64,000 bases of DNA. Source: Argopecten irradians (taxonomy: Eukaryota > Mollusca > Bivalvia > Pectinida > Pectinidae). The stretch spans positions 29,940,980 through 30,004,979 of the forward strand of contig NC_091144.1 in assembly GCF_041381155.1 (NCBI RefSeq), read 5' to 3'. The notes beneath the pieces were generated by a model. It saw only the letters and a program-made list of their open reading frames with translations. It searched no databases and was not told the DNA's origin. The stretch's first letter is position 1, and the number at the start of each line of letters is the position of its first letter. Positions 35,601 to 44,569 of the stretch are shown piece after piece. The position numbers and the translations under genes were made by a program.

Positions 35601-37240
35601 GTTATTCTATTGTGGTCATTTTGATACCTCATTTGTCTACTTCGGTTAGAAAATGTTAATGTCATGACTATTTTTCAATTTTTAGTGAAATTCGAGATGG
35701 CGGCCATCTTGATGACGTCATAACCGGAAGTTCATCCCAACTTATGCAATGTTAACATTTGGATTTGTGATCAGTGGGTCATAAGGGTTCAGAAAAATAT
35801 TGGTTCGGAGCTTTGGGGGGTGGGGTGCATGTGGGACCCTCCTAGCCCATGGCCTATGTGGTCTATGTAAAATTATTTAGTTGGTTGCTCTCTATAAGGG
35901 TCAATAAACCTTCGGTGGTCACTAAGACGTGATTGCATGGCGTGTGCTGTTCGATGTCATATTTGCAGTGTGTTTTGTTAGATAATAGCACTTAAAATGG
36001 GCAAGAGACCTATTATTACACGCAGAAAAATCACCAAAAAAACACCCATTCATCAACAACAACATATCACACGCAATGGGGCGTCTTTCCTCGATCATGG
36101 CCATTTAAAGGTCGTTTTCATTCGACTGTTTGTAATATTCATAGATTTAAATATTTTGACGTAACATTGGCTTTTTAAAAAACCAGTTTGATATGACAGT
36201 ATTCGCCAAATTCAATACCCATTCTTTGCTATATTTTGGAATATATTATAAACGAACTTATCTGCTCTCCTTTAATTCCTCACAATGACTTCCCGTAGTC
36301 ATGTTTCTCTTTGTTAAAATCATTCAAGCATCGTCACCGAAACATACATTCCATATACATCGAACACATGTTTATTAAGCACAGCTATGATATCTCCACA
36401 CAATTCACTGGAAATTTTATGAGTCAAAGGCGTTATGTTGATGTTATACAAGATACAACTAGTCTAGGAATCAATTTTGGAAGAGTTACCTTTCTTGGAA
36501 CATATTTTCGAAAAATGATATTGTAATAAAGCATCCTTTGTTAATGATTAACGTACGTTTCATAGTCCTGTGATCTTAGCATTGGAGTGTTTTTCTAAGT
36601 CCCTCATACAATCGATTAAAACTGTCATTGAAATCAGTCAAGGAAATATTACGATTCAAATAAATTCAATACGCGACATAATTGTTTTATAGATTAAATT
36701 TATCAGATAATCGCTGCAATATTTTTGAAAACACATTCATTAATCAAGCTGGTCGTTTGTATGTATACAGGGTGCAGATTTGATAGGGTATTTCATCATA
36801 CTGATGGGATTCACGTTTTGACCTCTGTAATGTTATTCTTTACGTTTGGCTACGAATTTGACAAAAAACAAGAAGACACCAGAAAAAATACTGTAATCCT
36901 TCGAAATACTTATACCGCTTACACAGGAATTCGCCCTTGAACTTCAACAACAACTGTTAAGCGGACATGAAGCATAATAATCAACCAATCCCCTTAATGT
37001 ATAATATATATATATATTTTCTCAAACATTTGAATGGTGTATGTTGTAGATTGTACAGGCGCCTCATCACAACCTGCTACTTACAGTCTCCCTTTACATG
37101 AAACATCAGCAGCATTTGGGGACTTCATCTGGTATACATGTCAGACCGGCTTAACTCGAGCAAGCGGCGACGGCAAGAGAACATGTGGGCCAGGCGGAGA
37201 ATGGCTTCCGGAGAATATCATGTGTGGCAAATCAGAGTGA
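26381..37240 (+). CDS. Secreted PAN/Apple plus sushi (CCP) domain protein, five exons
   Basis: I assembled five exons from splice signals and matching phases: 26381-26677, 27492-27588, 29202-29375, 31303-31479 and 37050-37240. Together they give 936 nt, 311 residues. Exon 1 ends in phase 0; every later junction is phase 1, typical of shuffled extracellular modules. Order: signal peptide (1-18), PAN/Apple-like domain, a short EGF-like cysteine module, and three CCP domains, each one exon. Such proteins are secreted, and PAN and CCP modules bind proteins or glycans; roles in pathogen recognition or extracellular matrix are known for relatives in molluscs but are not shown here. Extra exons may have been missed in the large introns. 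Intron 2 begins with a donor-bearing minisatellite, and intron 4 holds a SINE and an inverted-dimer element. Confidence 0.75.
27492..27588 (+). CDS. Exon 2: EGF-like cysteine module
   Basis: Acceptor CATGGCAG|GAC and donor ATATCAG|GTAAGG frame 97 nt that encode DVELMGACTNHTCPEHTSC and then VVTTSGVKACIIS. The four cysteines (C-x4-C-x5-C-x9-C) look like part of an EGF fold; the next cysteine comes at the start of exon 3. It enters in phase 0 and leaves in phase 1, matching both neighbours. The last ~38 nt and the donor are the first unit of the minisatellite that follows. Confidence 0.7.
27551..28398 (+). repeat. About 45 bp minisatellite repeating the exon 2 end and its splice donor
   Basis: About 19 units of 42-48 bp with the theme gacaatttccggggtcaaa, then cgtgtatcatatcaggtaag. 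Unit 1 is the true 3' end of exon 2 with its donor, so the array grew across the exon-intron border. About ten units keep GGTAAG. Positions 27874-28284 carry units of exactly 45 bp, which gives an open frame of 15-residue repeats (KTCIISGKVVTIYG-like). That ORF is a product of the periodicity and not a separate gene. Confidence 0.9.
28399..29201. other. Rest of intron 2
   Basis: AT-rich sequence after the minisatellite, ending at the acceptor CATTTCAG before exon 3. No further exon was recognised. Confidence 0.45.
29202..29375 (+). CDS. Exon 3: sushi/CCP domain 1
   Basis: 174 nt, phase 1 to phase 1, with acceptor CATTTCAG and donor CAAG|GTTGG. It encodes one CCP module with four cysteines in CGPPPNVTG, YTYTCLP, GPITCLT and GVQCSD; the conserved Trp is present in GNWTEPG. 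The Asn-Val-Thr and Asn-Trp-Thr sequons could carry N-glycans. Confidence 0.85.
29376..31302. other. Intron 3
   Basis: About 1.9 kb of AT-rich sequence with no recognisable exon. It ends at the acceptor GCTTCAG before 31303. Confidence 0.45.
31303..31479 (+). CDS. Exon 4: sushi/CCP domain 2
   Basis: 177 nt, phase 1 to phase 1, with acceptor GCTTCAG and donor CCGG|GTAAG. Cysteines lie in VVMCPMAP, KTYVCAS, GDITCLA and SLVCEP, and Trp in GGSWSPT. It resembles exon 3, as expected from module duplication. Confidence 0.85.
31540..31712 (-). repeat. tRNA-derived SINE (copy 2) in intron 4
   Basis: On the minus strand there is an A-box-like TGGTTAAGATGTC (31690-31678) and a B box AGTTCGAATCCC (31649-31638). 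They are followed by the body shared with 15100-15325 (tactccagctcctttcc, then aaatgaccctggc). Both pol III boxes are present, in the order and spacing of a tRNA-derived SINE head. Confidence 0.75.
32610..33340. repeat. Two ~365 bp direct sub-repeats in the left arm
   Basis: Each unit (near 32610-32965 and 32970-33340) begins with ttccggttatgacgtcatca followed by agatggccgcc or agatggccacc, and ends with caacaacaacaaaaa. The same two units recur inverted at about 35045-35395 and 35395-35760. Each holds a CRE-like TGACGTCA next to a YY1-like AAGATGGC site. Confidence 0.8.
33400..34556. other. Centre of the inverted dimer
   Basis: Contains the point of symmetry near 34.1 kb. The open frame at 34110-34481 (plus) and the decayed frames on the minus strand at 33640-34150 descend from the same ancestral protein, one from each inverted copy. 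Neither is a usable gene. Shared phrases include cttcatacgaatta and the atgccgg-gaagtctg motif in opposite orientations. Confidence 0.5.
35907..37049. other. End of intron 4
   Basis: No exon was recognised. A (TA)n run lies near 37005-37016, followed by the acceptor ATGTTGTAG at 37049. Confidence 0.45.
37050..37240 (+). CDS. Exon 5: sushi/CCP domain 3 and stop
   Basis: 191 nt from acceptor GTTGTAG|AT to TGA at 37238-37240. The CCP module has cysteines in DCTGASS, IWYTCQTG, KRTCGPG and NIMCGK, and Trp in GGEWLPE. The protein ends four residues after the last cysteine (GKSE), so there is no membrane anchor; the product should be secreted. Confidence 0.8.
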
Positions 37241-37681
37241 TAGGTGGTTAAGAAACTACATTTCCATATTCAAATTGTCATAAAATGGCGTCTTGTGACA
37301 CAAAATAACTACGCACAACTAAAGGACAATTTGACCATTCGACGAATTAAGCCTATCGCCAGTAGATACGTACGAATCTGTTAACACACTTTGACAACAA
37401 TCTTTGGAAATATTTTCGCATAAGCTTAATTGTTTCTTTCCACGCACAAAGATTTCCAACGGCTTTTTTTCGATTAACTGACAGAATGGATGTAATAAAC
37501 ATGTGTTTCAACTGTTTCGCGGTGATTGTTTTCCTCAACATATATCCCACAAAACAATAATTTGGTTTACAATATGAAAAACACTCGACAACGTTCTTTA
37601 TTCAGATTCAACGGCAAACCGTAGGTCAGCGTTTTCCTTTTTTTTACGTGGTACTTTTTAGAACTGTTGTGAGTCTATTAA

Positions 37682-38664
37682 GGATGTATTCTTCTGAGGT
37701 TTCAGTCCCGTTGAAGTCTCGTTTCAACATAGACCAAAGAAGTTATGAGATTTTCAAATATAATTTATCAGTATATGTAGCAAGTTGCCAGATGCAAATT
37801 TTGTCAAAAAATTACATTTCTATTTTTAGTAGATTATTTTATACGGGGATTTTAAGAAATGGCCCATTTGGCGGCCATTTTGAAATTGTGTCTTTTTTCG
37901 CTTCAAGTAGAGCCACAGTTTTACCATTTTTTCCTGAAATTGTTTTTACTTAAATCATCACTGCGCCATCATTTTTAGCTGTATTTAACTAATTTTTGCT
38001 GCAAATCGTTACTAGCTTAGTAGTAATTAAAAATATTTAGCATTAATATGTGAAATGATACACTTTTGTGACTTTCTTTTTACATTTAATGATAATTTTG
38101 GCACTTTTATTTTTTTCTCTAAAATACTGAAAAATAACAAAAATTCAAATAGGGCAAAAAAGTAAGCACACGGACCCCCAATTTTTCTTCCTGATTTAGA
38201 AAGAACAACCGTTTCCCTATTGATATGCAAAATAATAACGAAAGTTTAATACCAGAACTTTTTCTGTAAAGGGTTAAATTTGGCAAAAATGGCTGCAAAT
38301 GGTGCATTTTTTAGCTCAAAATTAAGGGGTAGGGGTAGCATATGTTGTTATTCTGAGAAAAAATATTAGTCTATTTGATCAAAACTGATATATTTTTAAA
38401 GAAGACTACTAGAAAATGAATTCTACAAACATTCATACATATCAAACACCCCATTAGGAAATTATGGCTTTGATCTCTATCTTATATGGTCAAAACGGCA
38501 AAATTCCCATAAAATCCAATATTTTGTTAACTAGGTATCTTTGAGTGACAATAGCTCAATAACGAGCACACGAACATATGTTTTTTCTTCCATTTTCTTT
38601 TATGGTATGAACTCCTTTTTCCAAAAATCTATATGAGAAAAAAAATTTAATACAAGAAAATTTT
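37682..38664. repeat. About 1 kb non-coding repeat (copy 2, inverted to copy 1)
   Basis: A reversed copy of the repeat at 10449-13128, 983 bp, without the Tc1 insert. It begins ggatgtattcttctgagg and ends acaagaaaatttt. A perfect 31 bp direct repeat flanks it (37651-37681 and 38665-38695; gtactttttagaactgttgt at its start). The terminal ~20 bp of one inverted end found in copy 1 is missing here. Small ORFs inside are not genes. Confidence 0.8.
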
Positions 38665-38794
38665 GTACTTTTTAGAACTGTTGTGAGTCTATTAACTTAA
38701 ACATGTGGTTTAAGCAACAAGATGTGTCTACAATAGAGTTCTGTTTTAAAATAATGTCAATGTATCTATCGTTTCACTTCAGCATGCTATTCAG

Positions 38795-39652
38795 CCTCTT
38801 CGGAGACCCACGGGTGATCACACTACACTACGCTACACTTATCACCCGTGGGCAAACTCATCGTAAAATCCTCGTAGAATATGCTAATTCACATACTAGA
38901 ATTGACCAATCAGAATACTAGATATATAGTTCGGAACTCTTCAGAATGAAAGCTGGTTTGCCAGCTTGAAGATAAACAAAAAACTGGCGGCACCCATAAA
39001 AAACAAGGACAAATCATACAGATATATATCTTCCAAAACTATCTCATATGACCACATAGGTCATGGTAGTATGGTGAGGATGGAAGTATGACACCAAGGG
39101 TAGAATGGAGTTGTTGACCACGGTGAGTGTAACCAGCTGTGTTTACGTGGTTACAATATGTAGGTCAAGGCGGTGTTGGCTCCATGACGTTGAGCTACAA
39201 CATACGTATGCCCTAATTAATACCTTATACCTAATAACATTAAGACTATTAGTATAAAACACTCATATGACAATACCTATTTCTGCCCTAATAAAGCATA
39301 ATATTATTACAAAAATACCTAATAAAATCCTATACTGCTATGAACGAAGCTAACAACGCTTTTGTTCATAGTTTACCTAACCCATACACACACGTGTATA
39401 CACCGCACGTGCGCCCACAGTATCGTGTACCCAAACATTCGCCAGGTGCAAGTGTTGGCCATCCTTGTTTCTGCTGCCGTATACTGTATATAACGCTTAC
39501 TCTGATTGGATGAAATCCCATCGCAAAAACGTACTTGAACCAATCAAATTCTTCATGCATATAAATTACCTACGAGGATTTTACGATGAGTTTGCCCACG
39601 GGTGATAAGTGTAGCGTAGTGTAGTGTGATCACTCGTGGGCGTCCGACGATG
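38795..39652. mobile_element. Non-autonomous Mutator-type TIR element
   Basis: 858 bp with inverted arms of 83 bp (38795-38877 and 39570-39652), flanked by a 9 bp target duplication, gctattcag (38786-38794 and 39653-39661). Nine-base duplications are characteristic of Mutator-like transposons. Each arm also contains its own small palindrome (cacgggtgat...atcacccgtg), so each end can fold into a hairpin. No ORF of note. A Mutator-like transposase exon lies at 6829, but no link between them is shown. Confidence 0.85.
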
Positions 39653-40605
39653 GCTATTCAGATAAATTATGTATTTCTAGCGACAATGTAAAAGGTTGCG
39701 CGTACTGTTTTTATACTTGTGAAAAATTGCTAAACAGAGTTTAAAGACAAAAAAAGTTCAAATCTGGTTGAGATTCGTGACAACAAGAATATATTTCATA
39801 GAATTGGCAATTTTTGGATGTTAATCGTAGATATGTAAAGATGTATAACATATGACGGATTGTTATCTTCCTAGAAAACAATAAGATTATACAATGTATT
39901 CTAGAAGTAGAAACGTTTTGAATGACAGATGATATGCCCCTGCATGTAGTTATGTTAATTAATATTACGACAAAATCTTAACGAGATTACTTCTTTCAGA
40001 ACAGCCTATTAGGCTAACAAGTACTAAAGGGACCACAGAATCAAACTAAATATATAGATTTATGCCCTTTTAGGACAGAAGATTTCACAGGGAGGTGAAT
40101 GTTTCGGAGACTGCTGGTTGGGTATTTAAGTTTCAAAAAAAAAATATTATGTGGGTTGGGCAATACATGTAAATATAGTTGAAACCTCATTTTAGACTAT
40201 TGATATAAGTTTTGCTGTTATTGTTGTTTTTTAGAAACTTTTATTTTTGTTTCGGAAAGGTGACTGGCTATTAAATATAGACCATCTTTAATATTAATGA
40301 GAAATGTACGTTTGCACATTCGGTTAATGGTTTTGTTATATCAGATATAAGCTAGAATAGCACATATTGTATCAACTATACTTTGGATTAAACAACAGGA
40401 AAGACGAAATAAATTGACTACGTCATTGTTTGTAGAAAGACATATCAGAACGCCTACCTCTATATTACATACTACAGATTTATTCTGCCCTTGTGGGTTA
40501 TCGATTGAGACGCTATTTGTTTGCGAGTTTGTCTTTTGTCTAAAAAATATTAACATAACCTTATAAACACAAGGACAGATAACTTTGTAATACCGTATAG
40601 CCGGC

Positions 40606-40742
40606 TATTTTCGCGGATCAAATTCTCGCGATATGGGTATTAAAAGTAGATATTTTCGCGGATCAAATTCTCGCGATATGGGTATTAAAAGTAGATATCA
40701 TTCAACTATTCCTCATTAATTCGCGGATCAAATTCTCGCGAT
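40606..40742. repeat. 45 bp tandem repeat rich in TCGCG
   Basis: Two exact 45 bp units (tattttcgcggatcaaattc, then tcgcgatatgggtattaaaa) start at 40606 and 40651. A partial third (ttcgcggatcaaattctcgc) follows at 40721. The same ttcgcg/cgcgaa words occur singly elsewhere, for example near 25085 and 50930. Confidence 0.85.
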
Positions 40743-41300
40743 CATAGCAATGTGTTGCCAAATCGCGAAAATATCGTCTGGGTGAAAATCTCGACTAATG
40801 GAAATGAATAGATAACAAAAGTAGAATAAACGTTCTTTGTGTATTTACAAATTGTCCTCTTCTTACATTTTTCCCCCAATCTCTACTAAAATTAGCGTTT
40901 GTATGTATTTGTTTGAAGTCAATTCATTTATTGATTTTTAAGGTGTGTCACTATCAATGGTCTTGATTTTGAGTATGTGGATAATCCCTTGAATAGATGT
41001 GTCCTTCTGCAACTTGTGTTGTACTTGTTCATTCCTTAATGCGAACATTTGTTAATGATTCGCTCACTTTCTGTTACCATTCATTTGTCATTATTACATC
41101 TCAAACTAACCAAACCATTGTGATGCCTATTATACACTAATTGCCGTCATTGTGACGTCACTTGTGTGGTTACCTCAACTGTACTCTGTCAAAATGGCTG
41201 CTCCTTTTGATTTAAACTAAACATCTCATCGACAAAGACCCTTGAATGAATAAATAATTCATATATAAACATTAACCTATTGGCTTCTATAGTCGACGAA

Positions 41301-41366
41301 GATGCCATAGATTTGCAGACAATAATTTCATAAGATGCCATAGATTTGCAGACAATAATTTCATAT
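41301..41366. repeat. 33 bp tandem duplication
   Basis: Two copies of gatgccatagatttgcagac plus aataatttcata, starting at 41301 and 41334. Confidence 0.9.
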
Positions 41367-44300
41367 TGTGCCATATAATGCTAGACCACATAAGATATAG
41401 CTGTCATAGAGAAATTTGAGATGTTCTTTGTTGTTATATAATTGTATATTTTACCTATAGATGTGTTGATCAGTTTAAAATCTACCCTAGGCATTGTGGT
41501 CTTATTTTTGTGGAGTGACCACCAATTACATATAGTATTCACATGTCAAAGTGTTTATAATCTTCCTTGAGGCAATGGTGCCATTGATAAGCTTAAGTAG
41601 ATATATTTCATATCAAACTGTCGATATATTGTCAAGTCGTTTAATTGTGATAATATCTTTATGCTATTAATCTTGATTACATCCGGGTTTACCTATTGGA
41701 CAATGGTCATTTTATTATAAAAACTCATGTCTGATTTATGAACATCAGTTGGATTTCCAACCTTCAAGGCGGTCACTACGGATATTTCTTGGATTACCAG
41801 ATAGTGAACTGTGTGTGAACATTATTCAAATTCGGAACTTTTATAAGGTGGATCGCCATCTACGGACAACTAATTCGGTGTCTACATATTGGATTACCAA
41901 TACGAGTGAACTTTCATTTTATTTCTATGTAATGTGCCACATATGTTGATATGTGGGAAAGAAATACAATACAAGAGAAAATCAAATTCTACTTGAATTC
42001 TTCGTTTTGTGTCCTGTGATTTATATAATTACCAACGGTCCGAACTGAACTTGAAAACAACACACATTTTCTTTATTAAATATCGATTGTCTGCAAAGCT
42101 CCGACTTTTAAATAGACCGTAGATTCAAGAAATATGATTGAATGTTTAAACAGATATTGATATGAATAAGTGACTTTGATATAATATTACTTATAATATT
42201 TTTTGTTATTGCATATTTCCCCTTTTCATTCTAAGTCATATTTCTTTCACTTTTATTCACTGTTTTAACATGCTAATGACTAACACATTGTCAATACACT
42301 AACCTTTCCACTGCCATATACTGTTGATCTGATAAGATTCTATTAACCGGTCTAAGGTTATTTGCTTTCCTATTAAAGGTTTAGCGGAGATTGACTTATC
42401 GCACAGGCGGCGCCAGTGATTGTCATATTAAGATATCACAATTACCTGACAGCACCTCCTCATCTGGCCGATGTGATTAAATAAAGACTAAAATCAAAAG
42501 ATATTCTTTGTCATAGAGACCAACGAACCTAATCCATTTCCATACACAATAGTTGTGGCATCTCTTATTAAAACTACGGATTTAATAACCGCTTTCATGT
42601 TATAACATATAAGTTCTCATATAACACTAAATATAAAAGGTTGGTTCCTTCCGTTCAAACTCCCAACAGGGTTGCTGTGTTGAAATAAGACGCATTCTGA
42701 ACTAAAAATCCTGATATTCTAATGTTTATAATTAATTATTATAGCAATTGACACTTTGTACCTAAATTCCAATACTATTTTTTAAATCTTAGTTTAATTT
42801 TCCAGATTTGTAGCATTTGTTACCTTGGGATAATTATCTGTCAGAAATATCTTCATTTGATAAACATGTATGGAAATTTGAAGTATATATCTGTGTTTGA
42901 ATTTCTGAAAAACAAGATGCGTGACATTTAACATTTCAACAGAGACAGTCTAATCTTGACTATCAGAGAGGAAATTTTACAAATGCCAAATGAAACCCAC
43001 ATAACCCATTTAAGATATGTTTTTCGTCATAGCTTTCAATATAAAATGAAATTGACTTGAGCTAAACTAAAATAGGTGTTGACACGTATGAATAAAATGT
43101 CAACACAATGTGGCTATATAGAGATGGATACCAAATTAATTCCGAGGTGAACGTTCTCTGCTGTGATGAAGACATCGAGTTAAGTTCCTTTAGACGAGAC
43201 ACGTCACAATCTATAAAGTTTGCGGATTCGTACCAGTTATTATAAATTGACACGGCACTGCCAAATGAAACGTGTTTGGATTTTCCCATGATGGAGGCAC
43301 ACATATGAAAAATACACTTCGACTATAAATGTCTAGTGTTTTTGGTGTTACCAATGAGCTGGATATTGATTTAATATCTAAATAGTTCCTAGTGATTTCA
43401 TCGTATATAAATACTCTCTGTCTTGTTTTCAACAAAGAAAACATTTCGATGACAAATGAATATCTTGAGTTTGTCATCTTGTATCCAAGTGGTACCGGTA
43501 CAGTTCTGCTGGTACGGCGCGTTCTATTTGAGATACAGCAGATTCCCACAAATGGAACACACGAACAGTTTCTGCTCCTACTTAGTGTTCGTTAATACGA
43601 AAAAGTGACGATTGGTTTGTCCATAGTCATTATAGTGTGACCGAGTGGGATTGCTAGTCGGTCATTGATAGCCAATCATTGAATAAGTACATGTAATATC
43701 AAATGGTCAAGACAATGACACGTAACTTGCTCATACCGCAGCCTCCCAAACCCAGGCTACATACACATTATATTTCATAAGGAGAGGTTTGTCTTAAAAT
43801 TGCTTTTGTTGTAAATAGGCCGTTAAACCTATCAACTAATTATGTATGGAAATTATAAGTGAAAAATAAACCCATGTGTTCCAGTAGCATTAGCGTATAC
43901 TGTATAAAATCTGTATATTAGTGTCTTGTCAATATTGCTTTTTTTCCCTTAATTGTACCATGTTTGTTGGTCTTTAAATATTTTGAAAATCTATATTGGT
44001 CACAAGCCCTGCTGGTCAGTTATCTAAAAAACCAAGGGACAAATTTGAAAAAACAGCGTAAAGATCAAGTGTATATCATACACACAATATTCCTACGTCT
44101 GCTTTCTTGTGATTATGACCCCTTTAACATCAGGATGGAGTGGAAGACGTTCGCTAGGTATGCCATCCACGCAGTGATCGACACTTCAACCGCTTAATAG
44201 CTAAGTAGATTAGTAATGCTGGCGACTTTATCGGCGTACAATTGACAAATATTTGTCAGGCAATGACTGTTCTGATAACGTTTCCAGCTTATCAGATACG

Positions 44301-44569
44301 GAATCAACTGTGTCACTCTTCATTAGCCACAACCACTAACACAATGGATGTTTGACACGTAACGTAAATTATATGTGATCGCTAACGATGATAGTGTATT
44401 CTTTATGTTGAAGTATTGAATAACCACAGTTAACAGGTTTACAATTACAGTCAAACCTGTGTATAAACACCATCCAAGTTAAAGGCGGTCTTTATCGCCA
44501 GGTGGTCTTCTATACATAGGTTAATTTATGTTATAAATGATCATTGGGTAAGCTTAAAATGTGGTTGTA

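Larger units (their letters stand above)
32076..35899. mobile_element. Large inverted-dimer element, degenerate
   Basis: A long palindrome with outer arms 32500-33628 and 34557-35862. The centre also aligns with itself in reverse (about 33630-34100 against 34110-34557), so the whole is two inverted copies of one element. Short matching ends (tatag...caaccaactaaata) occur at 32076 and 35899; beside both lies gtcaata (32069-32075 and 35900-35906), a possible target duplication. The left arm carries about 390 bp extra near 32100-32490. The core holds decayed coding sequence, including a minus-strand CAYTRCDTTSTFKGVGKVR, which resembles a conserved GCDTTSAF-GKGK motif seen in uncharacterised element-linked proteins. 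The superfamily is not identified. Confidence 0.65.
39662..44440. other. Non-coding stretch
   Basis: No gene was recognised. It contains two small tandem arrays, listed separately (40606-40742 and 41301-41366). The ORFs at 41749, 43062 and 43211 lack domain features. Confidence 0.45.

Noticed and set aside
37648-38307. ORFs inside the second 1 kb repeat
   Set aside because: Copy 1 of the repeat does not keep the frames, and composition is that of non-coding AT-rich DNA.
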